From Verrucomicrobia bacterium LW23 (lineage in GTDB: Bacteria > Verrucomicrobiota > Verrucomicrobiia > Methylacidiphilales > UBA1321), in contig QAZA01000011.1 of assembly GCA_003054695.1 (NCBI GenBank), positions 124,001 to 188,000 of the forward strand: DNA of 64,000 nt, read 5' to 3'. Of this stretch, positions 16,790 to 26,027 are shown one piece after another. A program made the position numbers and the translations under genes. Position 1 is the stretch's first letter. The number at the start of each line of letters is the position of its first letter. The notes under the pieces were generated by a model, which did no database searches, had not been told where the DNA came from, and worked only from the letters and a program-made list of their open reading frames with translations.

Positions 16790-19471
16790 CTAATCCTGGT
16801 CCGCCTCCTCCCGCTCGGGCAGGATGCCGCGGTTCACTTCGCTCATCCAGCTGTCTTCGGGGGGTGGGGTGGATTTCTTATCCTCTTGCACGCGTTGCAC
16901 CTGCTGTTGAAAATAGAGGAAGCCGGGTTGCATCCACGTGCACTGGCGAAGCAGTTCCAGCGCCTTTTTGTTGTTGCCGCGTTGAAAATGCACTTCGGCA
17001 AGGGTGTCGATGAGTTCCGGGCGGCGCGTGGAGAGGGTTGTGGCTTTTTCGGCGCGGGCCAGGGCTTCGTCCAGGTTGCGATGCGTGTTGGCGCACAGCC
17101 AGGCCAGGTCGTTGGCAAAGGAGGAGGAGTCCGGGTACTCGTTGGAGGCGCGCAGGCGGTTTTGGTAATACATCTCAAACACGGCGTCCGCCTCCGCCTT
17201 GCGCCCGGCTTTCTCAAGCGTGCGCACCATGTCGATACCGATGGGCGTGTAGGGGCGGTGCGTCATGCTCAGCTTAATGGCGGCGATGGCTTCGGGGAAT
17301 TTGGACTCCGCCAGCAGGGCGCGGGCGCGCAGGGCGTGGTACTGGGCGCGCAGCCACGTCAGGTTGGGCACTTTGTCCTCGCGCACGCCGCCGGCGCTGA
17401 GCACGCTGCCGTGCCACATTTTCAGGGCGTCGTTAAAGCGGCCTTCCTCGGCCAGGGCAAAGGCCAGGCGGTAGCGGATAAAGTGGGCGGCCAGGGGGGT
17501 GCCGGGCATGGAGGTCTTCTGCGCGGTCTCCAGCCATTGCCGGTAGTTGGGCAGGTGAAAGTTCTGGATGGCGCCGAGCAGGTAGGCCCACTGCTGGTCC
17601 ATCACGTCGCGGTTCATGCCCCACATCAGGGGCAGCACCTGGTTTTCGGCGGCTTTGGCCAGCTCGGGCTTGCCGGTTTTGGTGTAGCACTGTGCCAGCA
17701 TCAGCAGGCTTACGGGGTCGCGCGGCGCCTGGGTAAAGTAGGCGATCGCTTCCGGGTACATTTCCATCGCCAGGGAGAGCCGCGCGCATTCCAGCATCAC
17801 CTCGCCCCGGCCGGGGTGGGCCTCGGCGGTGCGCTTGATCAGCTCCGCCGCCAGCGCGCGCCCCTGCTTGCCGGCCAGGCACAGGATGCGGACCAGCCCC
17901 AGGTTGGTGCGCACAAAATTCTCCGGCGTGGCTCCGGCAATGTCGACAGCGGCGCGCTCCACCAACTCGCACAGGCGCGCCTCGCTTACCTTGCCGTTAA
18001 AAATCTCGTCCATCTGGCGCAAAGTTTCCTCCAGCGATTTTCCGCTGTCATTGACGCGCAGCACGTACCACCACGCCGCGTAGCCCTGGCTGCCGTCCAC
18101 GGGCGGCTCGTTATTGGCCCGGCGTTGGCCGCCGGGGTAAACCTGGCCGGGGTAGAGCAGGCGCAGCGGCTCCGTGGCAGGCAGGGCGGATTCGTAGCCC
18201 ATCGCCGTCAGCACACGCTCCTCGGCGGAGGCCCACTTGTTGGTCCACACGTCCATCCACGTGTTATACTCGAGCGAGCCGCCAGGGGTGTTCCAGATGT
18301 TGTTGATCTCCGCGACGGCCTTGGCGGTGCGGTCGTGCAGGCCCAGCTTGTGCGTAAAGTCGATGATGGTGTTGAGCGACTGTTGATCCTGCCGCGTGGC
18401 GTTGGACGCCAGCATGCGGTTGAGGATGGCGGCGGCGGCCGCGTAGTTGCCGCGATCCATCTCGATCTCCGCGGTGATGGCCTGCTCCCGCTCGGTCAGG
18501 AACTCAACGGCCTCCTGCACGCGGTCGCACTGGATGAGGAAGGCGGCGGCGCGCGCGGGGTCGCAGCTGCCGGCCGTTACGCATTTGCGTAGTGAGGCGA
18601 GGGAGCTTGCGACAAGGGCGGGATCGCCCATCTGCTGAGCCACCAGCGCCATCCGGCCTTCCAGAAGGCCGTTAGTGCCGAGGGTGGGCTGGGCTTTCAG
18701 GCGCTCAAACTCGGCGTTCCAGTCGCCGGTCTCCACCAGCAGGGCGCCCACCAGTTCGGTATCGCCGGCGCGCCTGGCGTAGAGGATGGCGCTATTCATG
18801 TCGCCGGAGGCGCGATACATGCAGGAGAGCAGCACGGCGGCCTCGCGGTTCTGGCTGCCAAAGGTTGCCTTTACCTGCTCCGTGGCCTGGGGCAGGCGGC
18901 CGCGCCACAGCTCGTAGGAGATGTAGGAGCGCATGGGGCCCTCCGACCAGCTGGTGGCGCCCAGATACAGGCCGGCGGCCACCATGTCGTCGCGCCGGGC
19001 GTTGATCAGGCGGGGCACGTGGGTTTGCAGCAGGCCGGCAAACTCCGCAAACACGGTGCGACGCACGTCGGGGTCCTCCTCTGTCTCCGCAATCCGGCGC
19101 ACGGCGGCGATGCCCTCCGGCCCGGCGTACAGCAGGTTAAGCAGGATGGTCGCCTTGCGTTTGTCGCTGCCATACTGGTAGCGGGTCACCATCCCCTGCA
19201 CGGAGGCCGCTTTGGGCGTGCCGCCGGGAGCATCCTGCGGCCCGGCATCCGAATCGGACGTGGCGGGAACATTGCCGGGGATACTGGGGACATCCGCAGA
19301 AGGAGGCGGCCCCGGCGGGGGAACCTGCGAGGGCGTAAGCGGCTGCGAAGGTGATTGCCCAAACGTCTGCAAACAAAAGCTTTGCGTTGACACAACAGCC
19401 GCAATCGCAACGGCGGCGGCCTGAGCGACCGACGGCAATGCGGGGCGGGACGTGAAGGAGAAGGGAAACAT
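16790..19471 (-). CDS. Large exported tetratricopeptide/helical-repeat protein
   Basis: From the ATG at 19471 (MFPFSFTSRPALPSVAQAAA) the product is 893 residues with a hydrophobic signal-peptide-like segment; an ATG at 19522 would add 17 residues. A Pro-rich stretch follows (about 35-80). The remainder is alpha-helical, with degenerate helix-turn-helix pairs such as EAIAYFTQAPRDPVSLLMLA, ALLAESKFPEAIAAIKLSM and LIDTLAEVHFQRGNNKKALE, which are typical TPR units. It is probably periplasmic or membrane-associated, serving as a protein-interaction platform. It lies 60 bp downstream of a DUF58 protein on the same strand; DUF58 proteins often go with TPR and VWA proteins (Bat-like loci). No enzyme domain was seen. 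Confidence 0.8.
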   Translation of the reverse strand: MFPFSFTSRPALPSVAQAAAVAIAAVVSTQSFCLQTFGQSPSQPLTPSQVPPPGPPPSADVPSIPGNVPATSDSDAGPQDAPGGTPKAASVQGMVTRYQYGSDKRKATILLNLLYAGPEGIAAVRRIAETEEDPDVRRTVFAEFAGLLQTHVPRLINARRDDMVAAGLYLGATSWSEGPMRSYISYELWRGRLPQATEQVKATFGSQNREAAVLLSCMYRASGDMNSAILYARRAGDTELVGALLVETGDWNAEFERLKAQPTLGTNGLLEGRMALVAQQMGDPALVASSLASLRKCVTAGSCDPARAAAFLIQCDRVQEAVEFLTEREQAITAEIEMDRGNYAAAAAILNRMLASNATRQDQQSLNTIIDFTHKLGLHDRTAKAVAEINNIWNTPGGSLEYNTWMDVWTNKWASAEERVLTAMGYESALPATEPLRLLYPGQVYPGGQRRANNEPPVDGSQGYAAWWYVLRVNDSGKSLEETLRQMDEIFNGKVSEARLCELVERAAVDIAGATPENFVRTNLGLVRILCLAGKQGRALAAELIKRTAEAHPGRGEVMLECARLSLAMEMYPEAIAYFTQAPRDPVSLLMLAQCYTKTGKPELAKAAENQVLPLMWGMNRDVMDQQWAYLLGAIQNFHLPNYRQWLETAQKTSMPGTPLAAHFIRYRLAFALAEEGRFNDALKMWHGSVLSAGGVREDKVPNLTWLRAQYHALRARALLAESKFPEAIAAIKLSMTHRPYTPIGIDMVRTLEKAGRKAEADAVFEMYYQNRLRASNEYPDSSSFANDLAWLCANTHRNLDEALARAEKATTLSTRRPELIDTLAEVHFQRGNNKKALELLRQCTWMQPGFLYFQQQVQRVQEDKKSTPPPEDSWMSEVNRGILPEREEADQD

Positions 19472-19531
19472 GGCTGCGAAAGGAGGGCTGCTGCAGGTGC
19501 GGAAGAGGAGGAGAAGGAGCAAGCGGAGTCT

Positions 19532-20437
19532 CTACCCCCGCGCCAGGGCGGTGCCGCGGGAAAGGAGCTGGAGGAAGAGGTCCTCAAAGGAAAAGGCGGT
19601 GGACCAGGTCAGGTAGTCCATCTGCCGGCGCAGGCACGACGTCTGCAACTGATCCAGATAATCCCGAAACTGCTTCTCGTAAAGGTCGATTTCGCGCTGC
19701 GTCATCCAGATGCGCCGCGTCTCGCCGGTCTCGGTATCCACCAGCTGGATCTCGCCTTCCATGGAGGGCTTCATCTCCTCCGGGTGCAGGATGTGGACGA
19801 CATGCGTCTCCGCAGGCCAGCTGCGGGCGGCCAGCAGGGCCTCCTCGCTCTCGCCCGGGGAGGTGCCGAAGAGGTCGGAGATAACAAATACGATACCGCG
19901 GCGATCCTTGCCGGGGCGGAAGTTTTGCAGCGCGGCCTTCAGATTCGTCTCGCTGTCGAACCTGAGGCCCGCCATGGCGCGCAGCACCTCGTGAATACTG
20001 CCCTGGCCTTTAAGCGGCTGTGTCTCGCGCCGCAGCGAATCCGTAAAGGACAGGATCGACACCCGGTGCTGGCTGACAAGCGCCAGATAGGCCAGCGCCA
20101 CGGCTAACCGCAACGCGCTCAGGCGCTTGGCTCCGTGGGGCTCCGCCATGGAGAGGCTGCGATCCACCAGAATATGCACGTGAAACTCCTGCACCTCCTC
20201 GTAAATGCGGATAAAGAGCTTTTCCAGACGCGCGAAGAGGCGCCAGTCCACCGCGCGATAGTCATCGCCGGAGACATACTGCCGGTGATCCTTGAACTCG
20301 CGCGTGAACCCGGAGGCGTTGGAGGCCTGCGCGCCTTTCTTCTGCAACTGCCTGCGTTTGCGCAGTTTAAAGAAAAGCGCCCGCAACCGCCCCAGAAACG
20401 CGGGATCAAACAGCTCGTTCTCGGAAGTAATAGCCAT
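19532..20437 (-). CDS. DUF58 family protein with VWA-like fold
   Basis: The start at the ATG at 20437 (MAITSENELFDPAFLGRLR) gives 301 residues. The hallmark DUF58 segment is present: REFKDHRQYVSGDDYRAVDW, then RLFARLEKLFIRIYEEVQ. A VWA-like MIDAS core follows (HILVDRSLSMAEPHGAKRL) with VISDLFG downstream. Family members are cytoplasmic or membrane-associated, usually next to MoxR ATPases and Bat/VWA-TPR proteins in modules thought to help assemble protein complexes. Here a TPR protein follows, but no MoxR ATPase lies next to it. The DUF6572-like gene is 100 bp upstream on the same strand. Confidence 0.88.
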   Translation of the reverse strand: MAITSENELFDPAFLGRLRALFFKLRKRRQLQKKGAQASNASGFTREFKDHRQYVSGDDYRAVDWRLFARLEKLFIRIYEEVQEFHVHILVDRSLSMAEPHGAKRLSALRLAVALAYLALVSQHRVSILSFTDSLRRETQPLKGQGSIHEVLRAMAGLRFDSETNLKAALQNFRPGKDRRGIVFVISDLFGTSPGESEEALLAARSWPAETHVVHILHPEEMKPSMEGEIQLVDTETGETRRIWMTQREIDLYEKQFRDYLDQLQTSCLRRQMDYLTWSTAFSFEDLFLQLLSRGTALARG

Positions 20438-20537
20438 AGGGCAAATGCGAGGAAGCGATGGCAGCGTGGCGTCTGCCAGGGCCGGCAAGCGTGCACTCGC
20501 CCCTACTAAACCAGCAAATCCGCACCGGCGCAATCTT

Positions 20538-20972
20538 CTATCGCCGATTGGCGCGGCCGGGGGGATTGTCCTCGCTGTTGCCTTTGCCCTTGCCGGCGCC
20601 TTTTTTGCGTTTGCCTTCCTCCCCATCGTCGTCCAGGTCGATGATCAGGTCAGGATCGCAGCGGCTGCGCAGCTCCACCTTAAGGGCTTGCGCTACTTCC
20701 AACGCCTTGTCGTAGAGGGGGATGCTGTCCTCGTGCAGGGGGTGGCGGGTGATGACATCGATGGCCAGGGAGCGCTCTTTGGCGTCCGGGTAAGCGTCGT
20801 AAATCTGGCCGCTCTCGATAAACCCGAAGTAGGCGTTAAGCTTATCCTGCAACGCAAGCAGGTGTGGCAGGGGGGCATCCCACGTCCACGTGTCAAACAT
20901 CGTCAGCACAACCTTGCCGGTGGCGGCCTCAATGCCTATTGTGTCGACTACCGTGGGGTTATCAAGCGCCAT
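20538..20972 (-). CDS. Small hypothetical protein, DUF6572-like
   Basis: This 144-residue protein opens with VVDTIGIEAATGKVVLTMFD and continues LLALQDKLNAYFGFIESGQI, then YPDAKERSLAIDVITRHPL. That order (two-strand sheet, helix, sheet) fits the DUF6572 pattern as remembered. The last 30 residues (DDDGEEGKRKKGAGKGKG) are charged and probably disordered. Function is unknown and there is no signal peptide or transmembrane segment. It lies on the minus strand 100 bp upstream of the DUF58 gene and may share its transcript. Reading-frame quality is good: it uses the same codon bias as its neighbours and has a normal ATG start. Confidence 0.65.
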   Translation of the reverse strand: MALDNPTVVDTIGIEAATGKVVLTMFDTWTWDAPLPHLLALQDKLNAYFGFIESGQIYDAYPDAKERSLAIDVITRHPLHEDSIPLYDKALEVAQALKVELRSRCDPDLIIDLDDDGEEGKRKKGAGKGKGNSEDNPPGRANRR

Positions 20973-21016
20973 GGGAGAAGGTTAGGGGAGTGCGAAGAGA
21001 GAAGGAGAAGCAGAGA

Positions 21017-21268
21017 CTATGCCGACGGCGTGCCCGGCCACGTGGTAATGCGATCTGCCGCAAAAAGCGCCGCCAGCGCCTCACGGCTGTTCTCCGGCGT
21101 GAGGACCAGCGTGCTGATGGTGGGCGCCGCGCCGCCTGCCGTTGCTGCCGCCGCAGTTGCTGCAGAAGCCTTCTGCTCCTCAATCAACCGCACCGCCGCC
21201 CCATCCGCCGCACTCTCGGCCGAGGTAAAAACGTGCAGGATGCGAGGGGATGTTGCGGGCTGGGACAT
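21017..21268 (-). CDS. Small hypothetical protein
   Basis: From the ATG at 21268 (MSQPATSPRILHVFTSAESA) the product would be 83 residues. It has an alternating strand-helix feel (ILHVFTSA, AVRLIEEQKA, TISTLVLTPENSREALAALF) but a low-complexity Ala/Thr/Gly stretch in the middle, and no family was recognised. It is on the same strand as the DUF6572-like gene 44 bp downstream, which favours coding. Composition alone could also produce such a frame, so this is tentative. Confidence 0.4.
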   Translation of the reverse strand: MSQPATSPRILHVFTSAESAADGAAVRLIEEQKASAATAAAATAGGAAPTISTLVLTPENSREALAALFAADRITTWPGTPSA

Positions 21269-21624
21269 GGCGGGAGAGGCGATCAGGGTTAAAGGCTGAG
21301 GTAAGGTAAGGAAAGCAGGGCAATACAGACCAGCTTCAGCAGGCCGCTGCCAGAGTGCAAACATCGCGCCTGCAAGCCCGCGCCGCAACCATAATCGGTG
21401 CACCAGCAAGCATTCCTCCAAATTTCCCCTGCCTCCTCTGAAACTTCGTGTTTTGGTGACTAGGAGTCCGTCGGGTTTAGCAGTTCGCCATTTTGCAAGT
21501 TGTTGATGATAAGGAGCTTAATTTTTAGAGTCAAAATGTCCCATCGTTAATAATCAACGACTTGCGAGATAAACACGAGAGGCCCCCCAGAATAAGGAAC
21601 AGATGTTGATACAAACTATAACCT
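21269..21624. other. Gene-free AT-richer stretch
   Basis: This 356-bp stretch lies between the stop of the SpoIIE-type phosphatase gene and the small ORF start. It contains the short inverted repeat at 21495-21565 in a markedly AT-richer setting (21470-21620). No gene was recognised. Confidence 0.4.
21495..21565. repeat. Inverted repeat (15-bp arms)
   Basis: The arms 21495-21509 (GCAAGTTGTTGATGA) and 21551-21565 (TAATCAACGACTTGC) pair at 13 of 15 positions around a 41-bp loop. It lies about 60 bp past the stop of the minus-strand phosphatase gene in low-GC sequence; role unknown. Confidence 0.6.
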
Positions 21625-23070
21625 CTAAATCCGCTGAATCGCCGCCAGCGTAATGTCGTCATTCTGCGGCTGGCCGCTGCTGAAGCGTTGCACGCGCTCC
21701 ACGATGTTTTTGGCGAGGAACTCCACGCCTTTTTGCCCGGCCGTTTTCAGTGCCGTCTTCAGGTGCTCGCGGCCGAATTCTTCGCCGTGCGCGTCCATGG
21801 CCTCGTTGATGCCGTCCGTGTACACAATGATGGTGTCCTTGGCCTGCATCGCAATCACCACTTCCTGAATCACCTCGTCAAACACCTCGCCGCTGTCGAT
21901 GCCCAGCGCCATGCCGGGGGCGGAGATGGGTTGCACCAGCTCAAAATTGTTGGTGCAGATCAACGGCGCCTCGTGCCCCGCGCGCGCCAGGCGCACTTGC
22001 CGCGTCACGGTGTCCAAAATAATATACACCATGGTGATGAACATATCTTCCCGAATGTCTGGCTGCAGCTGCCGATTTACCGCGCTGAGCACCTGCGCCG
22101 GCGAGGCACAACCCACCGCCTTGCTGCGCAACACGCTGCGGCACATCGCCATAATCAGCGAGGCCGGCACGCCTTTGCCGGACACATCCGCAATCACAAT
22201 GCCCACCTTCGTCGCGTCTACCTGAATAAAGTCGTAGTAATCACCGGACACATGCTGCGCGGGCAGATTGATGGCGCAAATCTCAAAGTTCTCCAGCTTG
22301 GGCGCGCTGGCCGGCAGAAGAATGCGCTGGATCTCCCGCGCCACCTGCAGATCGTGGTCGATCTTCTTTTTCTCCGCCAGCTGGCTGTACACCTGGGCGC
22401 TATGCAACGCGTACGCCGCCGTGTCCGCCACACTCTTTACCACATCAAAATCGGCGGACGTAAACTGCTTGCCGCCCTCGCGATTGGCCAGGGCCATCAC
22501 GCCCAGCTTCTCCTCGCGGTAATGCAGCGGCACCGCAATATAGCTCACCACGCGCAGGCTCTCGTCCTTAAACTGGGGAAAACGCGTGTCGCCCGCCGCA
22601 TCGTACGCCGCGATGGAGCGCCCCGACTGCGCCACCTGCGCCACCACGCTCTGCGAGTTGCGCGGAATCGGCTCGCCCTTAAGGAAGCTCTCCAGATACT
22701 CGTGCCGCGTTACCAGCTTGTCAGCAATCGGCTCGTCGACAGGAAAGGGTGGAGGGAATATCCCGTTAACCTGCACGGCTTTAAGCTCCGTGCGGCTCTG
22801 ATTCCACAAATAGACCGCCCCGCCGCGCGCCTCGCACACCCGCATGGCGCAGCGCAGAATGATGTTGAGCAGGTACGGCTTGTCAATGTGCTCCGTAAAC
22901 GCCTCGCCCAGATCGTGCAGAAACTCGAAGATAACCTTCTTTTCCTGGTGCTGGCTGTCGACAGTAGCCAGCAAATCGTCCTCGCGCCGGTTAGCGCGGT
23001 CCAGCAACCAGTACAGCACAAAGCTGGCTCCCACGCCCACAAAGGCAAACATCCAGGCAAGCGCTTCCAT
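21625..23070 (-). CDS. GAF-SpoIIE (PP2C) serine phosphatase, RsbU-like, membrane-anchored
   Basis: The start at the ATG at 23070 gives 481 residues. Residues 1-22 (MEALAWMFAFVGVGASFVLY) form a transmembrane segment, followed by a short coiled coil. A GAF domain covers about 40-220 (VCEARGGAVYLWN, SYIAVPLHYREEKLGVMALAN), then a signalling helix and a SpoIIE/PP2C phosphatase domain from about 245: QRILLPASAP, VSGDYYDFIQVD, GIVIADVSGKGVPASL, YIILDTVTRQVRLARAGHE, IIVYTDGINEA and NDDITLAAI. The acidic metal ligands are present. Such proteins dephosphorylate anti-anti-sigma (STAS) proteins in partner-switching control of stress sigma factors. No STAS or RsbW gene is adjacent, so its target is elsewhere. 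Confidence 0.92.
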   Translation of the reverse strand: MEALAWMFAFVGVGASFVLYWLLDRANRREDDLLATVDSQHQEKKVIFEFLHDLGEAFTEHIDKPYLLNIILRCAMRVCEARGGAVYLWNQSRTELKAVQVNGIFPPPFPVDEPIADKLVTRHEYLESFLKGEPIPRNSQSVVAQVAQSGRSIAAYDAAGDTRFPQFKDESLRVVSYIAVPLHYREEKLGVMALANREGGKQFTSADFDVVKSVADTAAYALHSAQVYSQLAEKKKIDHDLQVAREIQRILLPASAPKLENFEICAINLPAQHVSGDYYDFIQVDATKVGIVIADVSGKGVPASLIMAMCRSVLRSKAVGCASPAQVLSAVNRQLQPDIREDMFITMVYIILDTVTRQVRLARAGHEAPLICTNNFELVQPISAPGMALGIDSGEVFDEVIQEVVIAMQAKDTIIVYTDGINEAMDAHGEEFGREHLKTALKTAGQKGVEFLAKNIVERVQRFSSGQPQNDDITLAAIQRI

Positions 23071-23464
23071 TCGTGTAGTGTAGGGCGGTGACTTCCAGTC
23101 CCGGGATCGGCCGGCCAATTAAGTGAGGCCAAAAGGCGCACGCCGGCGCCTGCCGCAGGGCAGAGAGAGAGAGAGGAACGGGAATCAGGTGGAGGAGAAG
23201 AGTAAAACGGGCGGCGAAAAAGGAAAGCGCAAAGCGCAGGCGTCGCCTGTTTCACCGCAGACGAATACAGGCGTGTAAGGCGCCGCGCCAATGCTATGCA
23301 GGGCTGATGGTTATGGCGCCGACTCTCCCCCCCATCCCTTACCCTTCTGTCGCGCCGACGCATCGAAACCTAAAAATTTATAGCTCCATTGGATTCATCG
23401 GCACCTGGCCGCACATCTGAATCCCCCGAATTCCCCGAATCGCCCCGCTCCCGCTCCCACGCTC
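23071..23464. other. Gene-free stretch
   Basis: This 394-bp stretch lies between two minus-strand genes, the fucosidase (stop at 23465) and the phosphatase (start at 23070 reads away). No repeat, RNA or open frame with sensible composition was recognised; it should hold the phosphatase promoter. Confidence 0.35.
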
Positions 23465-24724
23465 CTACCCCGGAATCCAGAAGCTCGTTTGCTCCGCCGT
23501 CGCGGCCGGCTTGCCTTCCACGTCCAGCGCAATTGTCGTCACGAGCGGGTCGGGCAGGGGAGTTGGGATGCCGCGCAGGATCAGCCGGTCGCCGCGCTGT
23601 TCAAAATCCAGCGGCGCGCCGCCGTGTAACATGCTGGCGCTGAGCACTTTGTTGGCGATATCCGCCACGCACAGCTCCGTGCCCGTGCTGTTCCAGATGT
23701 GCAGGTAGACGCGGCTGCCGCGTGTGGTTACGATGCCCCAGTTGCTCCACGTAAACGGGTTCAGCTCGCTGCCGTAAATCGACTCGCCGTTGCGCTCCAG
23801 CCACTTGCCGGCCTGGCGCAGAATGGTGGCCGACTCTTCGGGAATCGTGCCGTCCGGGCGCGGGCCCACGTTCAGCAACAGGTTGCCGGCCTTCGTCGCC
23901 GTTTTCAGCAGCATTTTCACCACCTCGACGGGGTCCTTCCAGCGGAAGTCGCCGGCGTGGAAGCCCCAGTTGTCATTCAGCGTCATGCACGCCTCCCACG
24001 TAATGCCGGGCGCGGGCGCGTGGATCGCCTGCTCGCTGTTTTTGACATGCCAGGGCTGGCCGTTGCGCTCGTTAATCAACAGGTGCGGCTGCAGGCGCAG
24101 CGCCTCCTCATTGGCCTCCTGGCTGCGGATGTCGTCCGGGATTACGCCGTCGTACCACAGGTAGTCGATCTTGCCGTAGCCGGTAAGCAGCTCGCGCACC
24201 TGGGCGCGCCAGTAGGCGATAAAGCGTTCGCGAGCCTCCGCGCTCTTCCAGTCGGCGGGCGCCGGCCAGTCGCGAAACCATGGGCCCGGGTAGTCCGCAT
24301 GATACCAGTCCGCCGGCGAGAAATAGAGCCCCACCTTCAGCCCGGCGGCCCGCATCGCCTCCACGTACGGCCCCACAAGATCCCGCTTCGGCCCCAGCGC
24401 GCCGGTGTGAAACTCCGACTGCGCCGTCGGCCACAACGCCAGGCCATCGTGATGCCGCGTCGTCAGCACCGCATACTTCATCCCCGCCTCCGCGGCCAGG
24501 CCCGCCCACGCCGCCGGGTCATACTTCTCCGCGCGCCAGGTATCCACGTACCGCGCCTTGTAGTCCGCAAACGGAATGCGCTCGCGATTCGCCGCCCACT
24601 CCCCGCGCCCCGCCACGGCGTAAGCGCCCCAGTGGATAAACATCCCGTACCGCGCGGCATCAAACCACGCCGTCCGCTCTCCGCCGCCCGCAAATCCCGC
24701 TCCGCCGTTGCCGCTCTCGCTCAT
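23465..24724 (-). CDS. Alpha-L-fucosidase, GH29
   Basis: From the ATG at 24724 (MSESGNGGAGFAGGGERTAW) the product is 419 residues with the standard GH29 features: WFDAARYGMFIHWGAYA, LTTRHHDGLALWPT at about 87-100, and the nucleophile Asp in YLWYDGVIPDD (D192). KAGNLLLNVGPRPDG and a C-terminal beta-sandwich follow. It hydrolyses alpha-linked L-fucose from glycans. No signal peptide is evident at the chosen start, so it may be cytoplasmic and act on imported oligosaccharides. The general acid/base residue is poorly conserved in the family and was not assigned. It stands apart from other sugar genes but fits a polysaccharide-degrading lifestyle. Confidence 0.93.
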   Translation of the reverse strand: MSESGNGGAGFAGGGERTAWFDAARYGMFIHWGAYAVAGRGEWAANRERIPFADYKARYVDTWRAEKYDPAAWAGLAAEAGMKYAVLTTRHHDGLALWPTAQSEFHTGALGPKRDLVGPYVEAMRAAGLKVGLYFSPADWYHADYPGPWFRDWPAPADWKSAEARERFIAYWRAQVRELLTGYGKIDYLWYDGVIPDDIRSQEANEEALRLQPHLLINERNGQPWHVKNSEQAIHAPAPGITWEACMTLNDNWGFHAGDFRWKDPVEVVKMLLKTATKAGNLLLNVGPRPDGTIPEESATILRQAGKWLERNGESIYGSELNPFTWSNWGIVTTRGSRVYLHIWNSTGTELCVADIANKVLSASMLHGGAPLDFEQRGDRLILRGIPTPLPDPLVTTIALDVEGKPAATAEQTSFWIPG

Positions 24725-24877
24725 AAAAGTTGTGTGAGGAATGATAGGTAATCCGCCAAAGAAAGCCCCCACCATAGCGCCCCGCAGGCAAAGGGAAAGC
24801 GCAAATGCGTGGGGATGGGCTGATGTCGCCTTGGAATGCGCGAAGCTCAGAGTCGCAGTGAGGCTCTTGAACCGACT

Positions 24878-25882
24878 TCAGTCTGTCCGATCTGGGTCAA
24901 ACAGATATGGCTCCGCCATCGTGATTAGTAGGGCAACGCGATGCTGTACGCGTGGGACGGGATCCGCTTTGGCGTACGCGGAAAGGACGTCAACGAGCCG
25001 GCGGCGCCCGGGCCGAGCAGCAAGGCGGGGACTGTTTGTGAGACTACTTTCATTGGCGGCCATCCGCCCGAGCGCATCAATGGCCACGAGTGAAAGGGGG
25101 CGGCCGCTTCTCAGCCACGCCTCGGCGCGGGTCCAGTCGAAGCTGTTGGGAGCGGCGATTTCTCCCCAGATTTCAGTAATCGGCTCAAAAATTTCTCGCT
25201 CGATCCAATCCAGCACGAGCGGTGAGCGAAGGTATTCGAGAACTCGGATCGACTCGCGTTTTTCCGCTCCCTTGGATGCGTGGATGGTTGCAATGCAGCG
25301 ATCAAATGCCTCCTGCTCCGGCAGACAGGCTGCCGATGCCTCGGCAAGCGCGAGAGCGCTGAGCGCCGGAAACTCGCCCCAGCAGTAGCGCACAAACGCG
25401 GCGCCACGCGCTCCCTGTGTTGCGGCGATTACTTTTAGGCAGCACTCGCGTGGAGTTGGCTGTCGATTGATCGCAAAATGGTCGGTTACCGTTCGCAGGA
25501 CCTCCTCCGGCGAAAGCGCGCACCAGGCTTGCCTGAGGTCCTGGCTAATGGAAAAGCGTGAGATCGTGAATTCGAGGAGAGCTTCTGCATGAAGCTTTAC
25601 GTTGGCCAGTGTCGGGGCGGAATTTGCTACGATCTCGGCTCGGGTCAGTCCAGACTCGGGATTATCCGGCGATCCGTCTTCAAGGTAAGGTCCCAGATTG
25701 TCTCCCCAAGGCCCATGGATGCAGGCGAGGTTATACCACTCGATTGGCCGGAGTGATTCGCTCTCAAGGCGATTATTGCAGGCCTGGCAAAGTTTGTAGG
25801 GATACTCGACGCTGTCGCACCCGTTAACGATGGCAACCGGAGCCTTTCTGCACGCTTCGCAATACTTGAATTGGGCAGTCAT
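24878..25882 (-). CDS. Hypothetical protein with N-terminal zinc-ribbon-like Cys4
   Basis: This 334-residue protein was not matched to a family. It opens with four cysteines arranged C8-x2-C11 and C32-x2-C35 (KYCEACRK, KLCQACNNR), consistent with a zinc-binding ribbon or treble clef. A WYNLACIHGPWGDNLG stretch follows, then a helical body rich in Leu, Ala and Glu up to the C-terminus, reminiscent of HEAT-like repeats (VLEYLRSPLVLDWIEREIF, LSLVAIDALGRMAA). There is no signal peptide or transmembrane segment. Codon use looks less GC-biased than in its neighbours, hinting at transfer. It is on the minus strand between the fucosidase gene and the ATPase terminator and probably has its own promoter. 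The product can only be called a predicted metal-binding cytoplasmic protein. Confidence 0.65.
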   Translation of the reverse strand: MTAQFKYCEACRKAPVAIVNGCDSVEYPYKLCQACNNRLESESLRPIEWYNLACIHGPWGDNLGPYLEDGSPDNPESGLTRAEIVANSAPTLANVKLHAEALLEFTISRFSISQDLRQAWCALSPEEVLRTVTDHFAINRQPTPRECCLKVIAATQGARGAAFVRYCWGEFPALSALALAEASAACLPEQEAFDRCIATIHASKGAEKRESIRVLEYLRSPLVLDWIEREIFEPITEIWGEIAAPNSFDWTRAEAWLRSGRPLSLVAIDALGRMAANESSLTNSPRLAARPGRRRLVDVLSAYAKADPVPRVQHRVALLITMAEPYLFDPDRTD

Positions 25883-25935
25883 CGTAAAACCCTTTCAAAG
25901 GCCAGTTTTTCCTTGATTGCTTACCTTGGCAACGC

Positions 25936-25970
25936 AAAACGCCGCCCATCCTCGCGGATGAGCGGCGTTG
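25936..25970 (-). terminator. Terminator of the P-type ATPase gene
   Basis: Arms 25938-25945 and 25962-25969 (AACGCCGC and GCGGCGTT) with an inner CATCC/GGATG pair form a strong stem. Read on the minus strand, it lies 58 bp past the ATPase stop and is followed by a short T run (GTTTTGCG). Confidence 0.6.
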
Positions 25971-26027
25971 CGCTTTGGGTTGGATCCAAAGCTTTAGGAT
26001 CTTGGATCTGTCGCAGCTCCGGCAGCC

